A DNA stretch of 64,000 nt from CAVZBW01 sp963778465 (GCA_963778465.1 CAVZUK010000003.1:1054001-1118000), one strand, 5' to 3'; positions 25,492 through 34,363 are shown, counted from the stretch's first letter. Notes: generated from the letters alone by a model not told the origin. Numbers and translations: made by a program.

Positions 25492-26652
25492 ATGCACGAG
25501 ATGATTGACACGCTGGTCATCGACGCCGACAGCCACTGGACCGAGCCCCATGACCTCTTCACCAAGCGGGCGCCGGCCAAGATTCGCGACCGGGTGCCTC
25601 GCGTCGAGGAGATCGAGGGCGTTCCGCACTGGGTGTTCGACGGTCACCCGATGGGCAGGGCCACGGGGGCCGCGGTGGTCGGCCGAGACGGGCAGAAGGT
25701 GCCGGCCCAGCTCGGCCTGCTCGAGTGGAGAATCGAGGACGTCCACGTCGGTGCCTATGATCCCAAGGTTCGTCTCGAGGTCATGGACGAGTCCGGTATC
25801 GACGCCCAGGTGATCTTCCCGAGCACCCTCAGCCTCGGCGGTCAGGACCTGGCCCTCGTCGGTGATCCCGACCTCAGCCTGACCGTGATCCAGATGTACA
25901 ACGACATCCAGGCGGAGATCCAGGCCGAGTCGAACAACCGGCTGCTCCCGATGCCCCTCCTTCCGGCTTGGGACGTCAACCTTTCCGCCGCCGAGGCCCG
26001 GCGGGTCGCCGGGATGGGTATGCGGGGCGTCAACATGACCTCCGACCCCGACGACATCGGGGGCCCGGACCTGGCCGATCCTGCCTGGGACGCGCTCTGG
26101 GAGACCTGCACGGAGCTCCAGCTGCCCGTCCACTTCCACATCGGCGCGAGCGTCACGTCGAGTACCTGGTCCGGGAGATACCCCTGGACCTCTCACCCCG
26201 ACAACGTCAAGCTGGCCTTGACCGGGACCCTGCTCTTCGTGGGAAACGCCCGGGTGGTGGCCAATGGCATCGTCTCGGGGCTCTTCGACCGCCACCCCGA
26301 CCTCAAGTGGGTCTCGGTGGAGAGCGCCTGCGGCTGGATCCCCTTCATCCTCGAGGCCCTCGACTACGAGATGTTCGAGAACGCCCCGGAGGAGGTGCGG
26401 GCGCTCAAGAAGAAGCCGTCGGAGTACTTCCGCAGCAACCTCTACGCCACGTTTTGGTTCGAACGGAACAACCTGCCGTCGCTCGTGGAGACGCTCGGAG
26501 AGGACAACATCCTCTTCGAGACGGACTTCCCCCACCCGACCTGCCTGTACCCGAGTCCGTTGCAATCGGTAGCCGACAAGATCGCCGTCCTCCCCGAGGA
26601 GGTCCAACGCAAGATTCTGGGCGGCAACGCCCAGCGGCTCTACCGCCTGTAG
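25492..26652 (+). CDS. Metal-dependent amidohydrolase (COG2159-like)
   Basis: The 386-aa protein has IDADSHWTEPHDLFTKRAPAK at residues 10-30 with the first metal-site His, PVHFHIGASVTS near 212, and FETDFPHPTCLYPSP near 341 with the metal-site Asp, ending QRKILGGNAQRLYRL. It is the intact relative of the remnant at 5281-5694. AAAAGGG precedes the ATG at 25492; an ATG three codons later at 25501 is an alternative. A paralogous TetR gene follows 205 bp downstream on the same strand. The AT-richer gap upstream contains CTTTACAAGTGCCGC at 25428-25442, which resembles the reverse of the shared upstream element but is a weak match. Confidence 0.87.
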   Translation: MHEMIDTLVIDADSHWTEPHDLFTKRAPAKIRDRVPRVEEIEGVPHWVFDGHPMGRATGAAVVGRDGQKVPAQLGLLEWRIEDVHVGAYDPKVRLEVMDESGIDAQVIFPSTLSLGGQDLALVGDPDLSLTVIQMYNDIQAEIQAESNNRLLPMPLLPAWDVNLSAAEARRVAGMGMRGVNMTSDPDDIGGPDLADPAWDALWETCTELQLPVHFHIGASVTSSTWSGRYPWTSHPDNVKLALTGTLLFVGNARVVANGIVSGLFDRHPDLKWVSVESACGWIPFILEALDYEMFENAPEEVRALKKKPSEYFRSNLYATFWFERNNLPSLVETLGEDNILFETDFPHPTCLYPSPLQSVADKIAVLPEEVQRKILGGNAQRLYRL

Positions 26653-26857
26653 CAGCCCATCGGCGAGGCGCGACGAATGGCCTGGAGCTCTTGGTCTCGC
26701 CGTGGATGGCCCGGAGCCATTTTGGCAACGTCCGGGGCGAATCTCGGGCGTCCAGGGTGAGATCCGGGTCCGAGATCTCGGCGATGGCGCCTCCTCGCCC
26801 CCGTCCGGCGAGCCCCGGTCGACCGACCGCTGTCGGCCTGTCTGCTGTAATGGTTCC

Positions 26858-27541
26858 ATGCTGCAGGCCGAGGTAGAGCGGGAGGCAGGGGTCGATCCGC
26901 CCCGTCGGGGCCGGCCCCGACGATTCGACTCCGTCACGGAACGGCGGATTCTGTTGGATGCGGCCGTGCTGGTGATGGCCGAGAGGGGCTACGAACGGAC
27001 GTCGGTCAACGACATCTTGAGCGCGGCGGGGCTCTCGACCCGCTCTTTCTACCGGCAGTTCGATTCGAAACACGAGCTGCTGTTGGCCCTTATCCAACGC
27101 GAGCGGGATCGGGTGGCCCGATTTCTTGCGAGTGCGGTGGAGCGGACCAAGGACCCGCTCGACGCCGTGGAGGCGTGGATCGACGCATTTCTCGACCTCC
27201 TCTACGACCCCGACATCGCCCCGACGACCCGCATCTTCACCGCTCCCTCGGTGTTGGCGTCCTACACCCTTGCCTCGTCGCTGCCCGAGATGCAGCGGAT
27301 GTTCTGTCCGCCGCTCATCAAGGCGTTGCGGGCGGGGCACCGAGCGGGCGTGCTCGATTCGCCCCGTCCGGAGGCGGACGCCTACAGCATCCACGCCCTG
27401 ATGCACGCAGCGGTCGACGTGCAGCACCAGAGGCTCAGGCGTCGCTCGGCGGTCAAGGGGCAGGTCCTGCGGTTCGCCTGGCCAGCCCTCGGCCTTTCGA
27501 CCGATGGCAAGCGGATGCGGAGCCGGCGCCCGCCCAAGTAG
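26858..27541 (+). CDS. TetR family transcriptional regulator
   Basis: The 227-aa protein has RRGRPRRFDSVTERRILLDA, a helix-turn-helix in TSVNDILSAAGLSTRSFYRQ, and QFDSKHELLLALIQRERDRV. Apart from a short N-terminal arm (MLQAEVEREAGVDPP) and a basic C-terminal tail (GKRMRSRRPPK) it parallels the protein at 20763 along its whole length, so the two arose by duplication, each beside an amidohydrolase gene. The ATG at 26858 begins in a non-coding stretch; no strong ribosome-binding site is visible. It likely represses the amidohydrolase genes on either side; ligand unknown. Confidence 0.88.
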   Translation: MLQAEVEREAGVDPPRRGRPRRFDSVTERRILLDAAVLVMAERGYERTSVNDILSAAGLSTRSFYRQFDSKHELLLALIQRERDRVARFLASAVERTKDPLDAVEAWIDAFLDLLYDPDIAPTTRIFTAPSVLASYTLASSLPEMQRMFCPPLIKALRAGHRAGVLDSPRPEADAYSIHALMHAAVDVQHQRLRRRSAVKGQVLRFAWPALGLSTDGKRMRSRRPPK

Positions 27542-27546
27542 CGATC

Positions 27547-28704
27547 TCAGAGGCCACGACCGAGCTCGAGTCCGTAGAACCGCGCCACGTTGAGGCCCAG
27601 CACTTTGGCTTGGTCCTCTTGGGGGAGTGGCTCCAGGCGGGAGCGGATCTCGCCGACGACGCCCAGGCTGGCGTCGATGTGGGGGTAGTCGGAGGCCCAG
27701 ACGAAGTAGTCCGCGCCGACCGCCTCGATGATCGGGGCGATCACCGTTTCGTCCGGGTCAGCCGAGACGATGCATTGGCGAGAGAAGTACTCGCTCGGCT
27801 TGAGGCTCGTCGGCGTGATGGAGCGCATCACCTCGAACTTGTGGTCCATGCGGTCCAACCAGGCGGCGATCCAGGTCGCTCCGGACTCGAGCACCGTGCA
27901 ACGCAGCCGCGGATGCTGCTCGAAGACCCCGCTTGCGAGCATCTCGGTGAAGGCCGCCATGACGTCGATGGCGAGGAAGGCGAACCCGAAGAGGGCCTGG
28001 CCGGCGGCGCGTTGCATCTCGGGCGGCCGGAAGACCGAGTGGTCGCGAACGATCACGTGGAATCCCACCGGCATGTCCAGGTCCTCGACGGTCGACCAGA
28101 ACCGTTCAAACGCCGGATCGCTGAGGCCGCGACCCGCCCGCGACGCCGCGTCCGGCGAGAGGTAGACAGCTCGGCAGCCGGCCTCTCGGGCCCGAACGAC
28201 TTCTTGCACGGCGCCGTCCTCGTCGATCAGGGAGATGTGGGCCACCGGCACCAGTCGGCGGGGGTCGTGGGAGCAGAAGTCCACGATGTAGCGGTTGTAG
28301 GCCCGGCTGTAGGCCGTGGCGAGAGCGGGGTCGGTCACATGCCCCTCCCAACAGATGCCGATCGTCGGGTACAAGAGGGCGACGTCGATGCCCTCCTCGT
28401 CCATCACCTCCAGCCGGGCTGCCGGGTCGTAGCCCCCGGGTGGGCACCCGTCCTCGTATCGGAGCCGGCCGCTCTTGCGGTCGAGGGCCTCGGCCGGATC
28501 CAGGTTGATGCCCCCCAAGCCGGCCAGTCCGTTGCGCATGACCTCGAGCGGGCGACCGTCGACGAGCAGCACCTCGTCGCCCCGTTGGTCGACTTCGATG
28601 CGGATCGCCCGATCCCGCAACGCCGGCTCGAGGTACGCGAGCCAGGTGTCGCGCGGCTCGAGGACGTGACCATCCGCATCCACGCTGAGACTTCGACCGT
28701 GCAT
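27547..28704 (-). CDS. Metal-dependent amidohydrolase (COG2159-like)
   Basis: The 385-aa protein carries VDADGHVLEPRDTWLAYLEP near residue 8 (metal His at 13), GFHVIVRDHSVF near 215 and VWASDYPHIDAS near 336, ending LNVARFYGLEL. It is diverged from the amidohydrolases at 21675 and 25492 but shares the block order. GAAAGGGGGCG precedes the ATG at 28704. It converges with the TetR gene at 26858 with a 5-bp gap and is divergent from the ferredoxin/epoxide hydrolase genes. The superfamily includes decarboxylases and hydrolases; the substrate is not known. Confidence 0.85.
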   Translation of the reverse strand: MHGRSLSVDADGHVLEPRDTWLAYLEPALRDRAIRIEVDQRGDEVLLVDGRPLEVMRNGLAGLGGINLDPAEALDRKSGRLRYEDGCPPGGYDPAARLEVMDEEGIDVALLYPTIGICWEGHVTDPALATAYSRAYNRYIVDFCSHDPRRLVPVAHISLIDEDGAVQEVVRAREAGCRAVYLSPDAASRAGRGLSDPAFERFWSTVEDLDMPVGFHVIVRDHSVFRPPEMQRAAGQALFGFAFLAIDVMAAFTEMLASGVFEQHPRLRCTVLESGATWIAAWLDRMDHKFEVMRSITPTSLKPSEYFSRQCIVSADPDETVIAPIIEAVGADYFVWASDYPHIDASLGVVGEIRSRLEPLPQEDQAKVLGLNVARFYGLELGRGL

Positions 28705-28817
28705 CTCGCGCCCCCTTTCGAGATGTGAGGCGGGCTGACCAGTTTCTAGCGCGATGACGGTGGCCCTGGGGACCCCGGGGGTGGACGATGCAAGGGCACG
28801 TGGGTAGTTTCGGAAAC

Positions 28818-29048
28818 ATGGTTAGCGATTCACCCCTGGAGACCGGGGGCCGCCAGCGCGCCGTCGTCGATCGCGACGCGTGCATGGGTTCGGGCAACTG
28901 TGTGTACTGGGCGCCGGCGGTGTTCGACCTGGACGACGACGGGATCGCCTTCGTGGGGGGCGACGTCGCCGGCAACGAGGAGGCGGTGGAGCAGGCGATC
29001 GGCAACTGCCCGACGCGAGCCATCAGCCTGGAATCCGATCCGACATGA
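28818..29048 (+). CDS. [3Fe-4S]-type ferredoxin
   Basis: The 76-aa protein has the pattern DRDACMGSGNCVYWAPAVF and, further on, AIGNCPTRAISL. The cluster motif is Cys-x5-Cys with Ser in the middle place where a [4Fe-4S] ferredoxin has Cys, plus a single later Cys-Pro, which marks a [3Fe-4S] ferredoxin of the kind that feeds electrons to actinobacterial P450s. The P450 genes at 37213 and 40300 are candidate partners, though not adjacent. An ATG at 28788 in frame would add ten residues; 28818 fits family length better. Its stop overlaps the epoxide hydrolase start (ATGA), so the two are translationally coupled. Confidence 0.88.
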   Translation: MVSDSPLETGGRQRAVVDRDACMGSGNCVYWAPAVFDLDDDGIAFVGGDVAGNEEAVEQAIGNCPTRAISLESDPT

Positions 29049-30190
29049 GCGAAGCAGTCGAGCAATTCGCGATCCGGATCGACGGCTCGGTGCTGGACGA
29101 TCTGAGGGACCGGCTCGAGCGGACCCGGCTCCCCGACCAGATCGATGGGGTCGGCTGGGACTACGGGATCCCCATGGACTATCTCCGCACCTTGATCGAC
29201 TACTGGCTCACCAGCTACGACTGGCGGGCCCAGGAGGACGTGCTCAACCGGTTCTCCCACTACAGGACCACGATCGACGGCCAATCCATCCATTTCCTCC
29301 ACGCCCGTTCGCCCCACCCCGACGCCTTCCCGCTGGTGATGACCCACGGTTGGCCGGGCTCGATCGTGGAGTTTCTTGCGGTCATTCCCCGCTTGACCCA
29401 TCCGGAGGAACATGGAGGACGGGCGGCAGACGCCTTCCACGTGGTGGCACCGTCCCTTCCTGGCTACGGGTTCTCCGAACCCACGCGGACGGCCGGCTGG
29501 GATGTCCGGCGCGTCGCTCAGGCCTGGACGGTGCTCATGTCCCGCCTCGGCTACGACCGTTACGGGGCCCAGGGTGGTGACTGGGGTGCCCAGGTCTCGA
29601 TGCGGCTCGCCGCCCTCGACCCGGTGCACTGCGCAGCGCTCCACTTGAACATGCCGGTCGGATCACCCCCTTCCGAGCCCGTCGAGCTCTCGGAGCAGGA
29701 CCAGCAAGACCTGGCCGCGATGGCCGAGTTCCAGCGGCTCGAAGGCGGCTACGCCAACGAGCAGGGCACCAAGCCCCAGACGGTCGGTGTCGGGCTCAAC
29801 GACTCACCCGCCGGACTCCTGGCCTGGATCGTCGAGAAGTTTCGGACCTGGAGCGACTGCGACGGCCACCCGGAGAATTGCTTCACGAAGGACCAGCTCA
29901 TCACCAATGTGATGCTGTACTGGGTGACGGGGACCGCAGCCTCGGCCGCCCGGCTCTATCGGGAGACGATGCAGGGGGGGTCGCTCAACGATCCCGTCCC
30001 CTACGTTCAGGCGCCGACCGGGGTGGGCCGCTACCCGAGGGAGATCCTCCGCTGGCCTCGGGCCTGGGTGGAGCGTCAGTACAACCTCACCCATTGGGCC
30101 GACATGGCCCGCGGAGGGCACTTTGCCGCGATGGAGCAACCTCAGCTCTTCTCCGAGGACCTGAGGACGTTCTTCCGCACGGTTCGCTAG
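29045..30190 (+). CDS. Epoxide hydrolase (EHN-type alpha/beta hydrolase)
   Basis: The 381-aa protein starts with the EHN domain (IRIDGSVLDDLRDRLERTRL, then a PMDYLRTLIDYWLTSYDWRA segment) and continues into an alpha/beta hydrolase with the oxyanion HGWPGS near residue 101, the nucleophile Asp in GGDWGAQVSM near 178 and the catalytic His in RGGHFAAMEQP near 358. This is the microsomal/juvenile-hormone epoxide hydrolase type, which opens epoxides to diols. Coupling to the ferredoxin gene suggests a P450 makes the epoxide and this enzyme removes it; that is inference. A SnoaL-like gene follows 12 bp downstream. Confidence 0.92.
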   Translation: MSEAVEQFAIRIDGSVLDDLRDRLERTRLPDQIDGVGWDYGIPMDYLRTLIDYWLTSYDWRAQEDVLNRFSHYRTTIDGQSIHFLHARSPHPDAFPLVMTHGWPGSIVEFLAVIPRLTHPEEHGGRAADAFHVVAPSLPGYGFSEPTRTAGWDVRRVAQAWTVLMSRLGYDRYGAQGGDWGAQVSMRLAALDPVHCAALHLNMPVGSPPSEPVELSEQDQQDLAAMAEFQRLEGGYANEQGTKPQTVGVGLNDSPAGLLAWIVEKFRTWSDCDGHPENCFTKDQLITNVMLYWVTGTAASAARLYRETMQGGSLNDPVPYVQAPTGVGRYPREILRWPRAWVERQYNLTHWADMARGGHFAAMEQPQLFSEDLRTFFRTVR

Positions 30191-30202
30191 ACGGGGGCCC
30201 TC

Positions 30203-30628
30203 ATGTCGGATCTGATGGCGATCACCGCGCTGGTGAACTCGTACGCGTTGTTGCTCGACAGCGGCGACATGGAGGCCGTGGCCGATCTCTTCGAGCGCGC
30301 CACGTGGCGGTCCGATCCGAACGGGCCGGTGCTGCGGGGGAGCGCCGGAGTGAGGCCGGTCTACGACGCCCTCAAGACGTACGACGGGGTACCTCGGACC
30401 AAGCACCTCCTGACCGATCTCATCATCGAGGTCGACGAGGCGGGCACGACGGCCTCGTCGCACTGCTACTGGACGGTGCTGCAGAACCTCGAGGACGGTG
30501 GCCGGATCGAGGCTATCGTGTCCGGCCAGTACACGGACCGGTTCGAGAAGTCGGAGGGGATGTGGCATTTCTCCGACCGGTTGATCACCGCGGACCTGTT
30601 CGGGGATGCTTCTCATCATGTCGCGTGA
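30203..30628 (+). CDS. SnoaL-like / NTF2-fold protein
   Basis: The 141-aa protein has the NTF2-like cone layout: ALVNSYALLLDSGDMEAVADLF near residue 8, TWRSDPNGPVLRGSAGVRPVYDAL near 34 and SSHCYWTVLQ near 85, followed by GQYTDRFEKSEGMWHFSDRL near 112. Bacterial SnoaL-like proteins include small hydrolases, isomerases, limonene-epoxide-hydrolase relatives and dehydratases; the DSGDMEAVADLF and FSDRLI segments are generic. It follows the epoxide hydrolase by 12 bp. A close paralogue at 32023 lies on the other side of the solute-binding protein gene. Confidence 0.82.
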   Translation: MSDLMAITALVNSYALLLDSGDMEAVADLFERATWRSDPNGPVLRGSAGVRPVYDALKTYDGVPRTKHLLTDLIIEVDEAGTTASSHCYWTVLQNLEDGGRIEAIVSGQYTDRFEKSEGMWHFSDRLITADLFGDASHHVA

Positions 30629-30768
30629 GGGCGAGGAGCGCGGGCCCGGGGGCAGACCACTTATGAGATCGGCCCTTTCAATGGCTTTTTCGTCGTGTTA
30701 CGCTCCGGCTACCGGCTGAGGACGGGGGGGCACCGTCCGAGGGTCGGGAGTCTCAGAAGGGGGGACGT

Positions 30769-31992
30769 GTGGGGCGTGTACGAAGTGCGCTGGTAAGTGC
30801 CTGTGCCGCGACGATGCTCGCGGCACTGACGGTGGTGGTCCCTCTCGGTGGCAACGCCGGGGCCGCCACGAGCAAGGGCACGATCAACATCGGGGACATC
30901 TGTTCGTGCACGGGACCCCTCGGGGCCAGCTACGAGGTCGGGCCACCGGCGCTCGTGGCGTGGGCGAAGAACGTCAACGCCAGCGGCGGGGTCGACGGAT
31001 ACAAGATCAACGTCATCTACAAGGACGACCAGAGCAATCCCGGGACGTCGCTCGCCGCTGCCCAGAGCCTGATCTCGAGCAACGTGGCCGCGATCGTCGA
31101 CAACACGAACTACGACACCGCCTGGGAGCAGGCCGCCGACACGGCCCACATCCCGATCGTCGGCGGCGGGGCCGTGTCCGCCCTGCCGCTCACGAGCAAC
31201 AACGTCTTCTCGATCCAGACGACCGAGGACGTCTATGCGCTCGCCCAGGTGCTGTCGGCCAAGAAGGTGGACAAGACCAAGATCGGCGACCTCTACTGTG
31301 CCGAGGCCCCGGCCTGCTCCGAGCTCGTCCCGATCCTCCAAAAGACCGTCAAGGCGGTCGGGGGGGTGACGGTCGCCTACACGGCTCGGATCTCGGCCTC
31401 CCAACCGAACTACACGGCAGAGTGCCTGGCGGCCCAGCAGGCGGGCGTCGACATCCTGAGCATCGGTGAGTCCATCACGTCCGTCGAGCACGTCCTCGGT
31501 GACTGCGTCAAGCAGGGATTCAGCCCCTGGGTCCAGACCGGCAACGGCGCCGTCAGCCCTTCGAACCTGACGACCCCGGCAATGGGTGAGCACGCCATCG
31601 GCTACGAGACGGACATTCCGTTCTTCGAGACGAGTGCGCCTCCGGTGCAGCAGTACCTGCGGGCCATCAAGAAGTACGAGCCGCAGATTCTCCACAACTC
31701 CAACTACGACGAGATCGCTCTCGCCAACTGGATCTCCGGTCTGGCGATCGGCCAGGCGATCCAGGCGGGCCTCCAGGGCAAGAGCGGTGGTTTCACGACC
31801 CAGGACCTCTACGACGGGCTCTACACGTTCCACAACAACACGCTGGGGGGCGCTGCTCCGCCACTTACGTACAAGTCCGGTCAGACCAACCCCGTCCACT
31901 GCTGGTTCTGGATCGGCATCAACGATCACAAGTTCAACACGAAGTACGGCACGCACCCCTTCTGCGAGGACCCACCTCCGGGCACGCTGTAG
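30769..31992 (+). CDS. Branched-chain amino acid-type ABC transporter substrate-binding protein
   Basis: The 407-aa protein starts with a signal peptide (basic RVRS, hydrophobic AATMLAALTVVVPL, cleavage near NAGAA) and continues as a periplasmic-binding-protein type 1 receptor: INIGDICSCTGPLGASYEV, then VNASGGVDGYKINVIYKDDQ and NPGTSLAAAQSLISSNVAAI. The DICSCTGPL stretch is shared with the receptor at 43032. Such proteins capture amino acids or small aromatic or terpenoid acids outside the membrane. AGAAGGGGGGA precedes the GTG at 30769. No permease or ATPase gene is near, so it must dock to a transporter encoded elsewhere. It lies between two paralogous SnoaL-like genes. Confidence 0.88.
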   Translation: MGRVRSALVSACAATMLAALTVVVPLGGNAGAATSKGTINIGDICSCTGPLGASYEVGPPALVAWAKNVNASGGVDGYKINVIYKDDQSNPGTSLAAAQSLISSNVAAIVDNTNYDTAWEQAADTAHIPIVGGGAVSALPLTSNNVFSIQTTEDVYALAQVLSAKKVDKTKIGDLYCAEAPACSELVPILQKTVKAVGGVTVAYTARISASQPNYTAECLAAQQAGVDILSIGESITSVEHVLGDCVKQGFSPWVQTGNGAVSPSNLTTPAMGEHAIGYETDIPFFETSAPPVQQYLRAIKKYEPQILHNSNYDEIALANWISGLAIGQAIQAGLQGKSGGFTTQDLYDGLYTFHNNTLGGAAPPLTYKSGQTNPVHCWFWIGINDHKFNTKYGTHPFCEDPPPGTL

Positions 31993-32022
31993 TCCGGACG
32001 ACGCCGTCAGACCCGAGGAGAG

Positions 32023-32454
32023 ATGAGCTCAGACGTCGCCCAGATCACGGCCTTGGTCCATTCCTACGGCCTGCTCCTCGACCGAGGGGACGTCGACGGC
32101 GTGACGGGACTCTTCGAGCACTCGACGTGGCGGGGGGACCCCAACGGCCCCCCGCTCCGTGGGAGCGCAGAGGTGCGGCCGGTCTACGAGCAGTTGCTGG
32201 CGGCCCTCGTGGGCCTCCGCACCCGGCACCTGCTCACCAACCTGACAGTCGAGGTGGATGATGGCGGCGTGACGGCCTCGTCGCACTGCTACTGGACGGT
32301 GCTCCAGAACACCGAGCCCGGAGCGGCGATCGACATCACTCTCGCCGGTCAGTACACGGACCGGTTCGAGAAGGTGGACGGGACCTGGCGCTTCGCCGAT
32401 CGATTGATCACTACTGACCTGTTCGGGAAGGCCACGCTCCCCACAGCCGACTGA
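32023..32454 (+). CDS. SnoaL-like / NTF2-fold protein
   Basis: The 143-aa protein is a paralogue of that at 30203. It shares ALVHSYGLLLDRGDVDGVTGLF, TWRGDPNGPPLRGSAEVRPV, the core SSHCYWTVLQNTE and the end GQYTDRFEKVDGTWRFADRL. Stretches of DNA are identical between the two, for example 30450-30480 against 32276-32306, so the duplication is not ancient. GAGGAG lies 5 bp before the ATG. It is 30 bp downstream of the solute-binding protein gene and its end overlaps the convergent aldehyde dehydrogenase remnant by 44 bp. Confidence 0.82.
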   Translation: MSSDVAQITALVHSYGLLLDRGDVDGVTGLFEHSTWRGDPNGPPLRGSAEVRPVYEQLLAALVGLRTRHLLTNLTVEVDDGGVTASSHCYWTVLQNTEPGAAIDITLAGQYTDRFEKVDGTWRFADRLITTDLFGKATLPTAD

Positions 32455-32746
32455 CGACGTCCGGCCGGACCTCAGCGATAACCCTCGCGAAGCCGCCGGC
32501 GATGCCCTCGGCGCCGTAGCGGGCCACCACGTAGCGGGCACCCGATTCCCGTGGCCAGATCTGGCCGATGTCCTCGGCGCGATCGATGTCGGCCGGTCGG
32601 GCTTCGGGCACCCGGAAGTAGAGCTCCTCGGTCGCGGAGTCGATGACCTCGATGGTGGAGTCGGACGACGGCACCACCCATTCGCCCCCGATGAAGAAGC
32701 GATCGGCGTGCCGGATCGGCGCTGCGGTCCCGTTGGTCGTGGTCAT
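32411..32746 (-). pseudogene. Aldehyde dehydrogenase remnant
   Basis: The first 50 codons encode a normal aldehyde dehydrogenase N-terminus: ADRFFIGGEWVVPSSDSTIE then VIDSATEELYFRVPEARPAD. At about 32595 it jumps to DIGQIWPRESGARYVVARYG, a segment that in intact enzymes lies some 25-30 residues further on (LGQIWPRESG). The frame then ends after 111 codons instead of about 480; catalytic Cys, Glu and the NAD domain are all absent. The ATG at 32746 overlaps the stop of the upstream acyl-CoA ligase gene, so the start of an old operon gene is preserved while its body is lost. The ending overlaps the convergent SnoaL-like gene. Confidence 0.8.
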
Positions 32747-34236
32747 GCGGATCCTTCGCTCTGGGGTGCTTCTCGTTCGGCGAGTAGTTGGGCTCGGCTG
32801 AGCTTCATCGCATCGCTGCGGGGCAGCGACACGACGAACTCGACGCTCTTGGGCGCCTTGTAGGGAGCGAGCCGGCCCTTGGCGTATTCGATGATCGATT
32901 CTGCGGGGGGTGGGTGGCTCGAGTCCACGGGCACCACGATGGCGTGGACTCGTCTACCCCACTCCGGGTCGCTCAGCCCGATCACCGCCACGTCGGCGAT
33001 TTGGGGATGCTCGCTGAGCGCGGACTCGACCTCGGCCGGGAACACGTTGACCGCTCCGGTCACGATCATGTCGGATCGGCGGTCGGCCAGGAATACGAAG
33101 CCGTCCTCGTCGATCCATCCGAGGTCGCCGACGGTGGCGAAACCGTCGTCCGTGACGGGAATCGGTGCCACGTCGCGCCCGACGTAGAAGGCACCGAGCC
33201 CGTTGGGAGAGCGCAGGTAGATGCTGCCGACCTCTCCGGCAGGCAGCTCCTTGTCGTCGGCGTCCAGGATCACGATCTCGGAGCCGAGTGCCGGCCGTCC
33301 GAGGGTCCCGGGGTGCGACAACCATTCGTCGCCTCGGCACGTGATGAGGCCGTGGGCCTCCGAGGCGCCGTAGCTCAGGTAGAAGTGCAGCGGTCCCACG
33401 AGCTCGCACCATCTCCGGCCGAGCCAGACGGGCAGTGGGGCGGCACCTTGCTGGACCCAGTCGAGCGAGGAGAGGTCGCGCTTGTCGACCCCGTCCACCG
33501 CGGCGATGCGCTGCAACATCGGGGTCGCACCGATGAAGCCGGTGACCCGGTGACGCTCGACCAGATCGAGCAGGCGTTCGGCATTGAAGCGTTCCATGAG
33601 GACGATCTGGATGCCCCCGAGGAGGTTCCGAGTCGCCGTGAAGCCGTTGGTGTGGTAGAGCGGAGCAGGAACGAGGACGCGCTGGGGCTCTGGGAGCGGT
33701 CCGTACTCCTCGACGATGGTCGACGCAGCGCCACCCGGCAGGTAGACCCCGGGGCTGTTCATCACGATGACCTTCGGTGATCCCGTCGAGCCGGAGCTAC
33801 AAACCCCCCACCCGTTGGGCGACACGACATCGGGCAGGCGGTGAGTCGGCGCCTTCCTACTCTCCTCGAAGATCGACGACTCCGCGTCGATGATCTCTGC
33901 CGGCTCGATCGTGTCCAGCAATCGACCGCACTCCCACTCCGGCAGGTCCCATCGCATCGGGATGACGACCGCTCCGACCTTCCAGCCGGCAAAGGCCGCC
34001 GTAAGGTGTTCGGGGGAGTTGCGCAGCCGGATCGCCAGGCGGTCCGCGATCCCCACGCCCCGGTCGGCCAGCACGTGGGCCAGCTGGGTCGATCCCTCGT
34101 CCAACTCGCCCCAGGTGACCGAACGATCGCGGCCATCTTCGGCGCCGAACATGACCGCCACGCCGTCGTGATCGGCGTCTGCCAGCTCGCCGAGGCGGGC
34201 ACCGTAGGAGACTTCGGCCACCTCGGTATCGCTCAT
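32743..34236 (-). CDS. AMP-dependent acyl-CoA synthetase/ligase
   Basis: The 497-aa protein is an adenylate-forming ligase. The nucleotide-binding loop is VCSSGSTGSPKVIVM near residue 147; a YGASEAHG-type A5 segment (LSYGASEAHGLITCRG) lies near 290, and the hinge region TVGDLGWIDEDGFVFLADRR near 370, followed by SDMIVTGAVNVFPAEVESAL. The lysine of the A10 motif is present in RSDAMKLSRAQLLAE near 480. It activates a carboxylic acid as the CoA thioester, the entry step for the acyl-CoA dehydrogenases here; chain length or ring structure cannot be read. GGAGGTTGCA precedes the ATG at 34236. It is divergent from the alcohol dehydrogenase at 34403, which suits an alcohol-aldehyde-acid-CoA route. 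Confidence 0.9.
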   Translation of the reverse strand: MSDTEVAEVSYGARLGELADADHDGVAVMFGAEDGRDRSVTWGELDEGSTQLAHVLADRGVGIADRLAIRLRNSPEHLTAAFAGWKVGAVVIPMRWDLPEWECGRLLDTIEPAEIIDAESSIFEESRKAPTHRLPDVVSPNGWGVCSSGSTGSPKVIVMNSPGVYLPGGAASTIVEEYGPLPEPQRVLVPAPLYHTNGFTATRNLLGGIQIVLMERFNAERLLDLVERHRVTGFIGATPMLQRIAAVDGVDKRDLSSLDWVQQGAAPLPVWLGRRWCELVGPLHFYLSYGASEAHGLITCRGDEWLSHPGTLGRPALGSEIVILDADDKELPAGEVGSIYLRSPNGLGAFYVGRDVAPIPVTDDGFATVGDLGWIDEDGFVFLADRRSDMIVTGAVNVFPAEVESALSEHPQIADVAVIGLSDPEWGRRVHAIVVPVDSSHPPPAESIIEYAKGRLAPYKAPKSVEFVVSLPRSDAMKLSRAQLLAEREAPQSEGSA

Positions 34237-34352
34237 TGCAACCTCCTGCCGTCATGCCCTCGGACAAGCATCGCGAGAGTGTACCGAGGCACGAGCATTG
34301 GGAAACAGGTGACACGAAAATCCCTCCCGGGCCTGTTCAGCCCGGCAGATCG

Positions 34353-34363
34353 GTGGCAGACTA
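34353..34363 (+). promoter_or_regulatory. Half match to the shared upstream element
   Basis: GTGGCAGACTA is identical to the first 11 bases of the element at 35605 and lies 39 bp before the alcohol dehydrogenase start. The second half of the element is not recognisable here. Confidence 0.3.
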
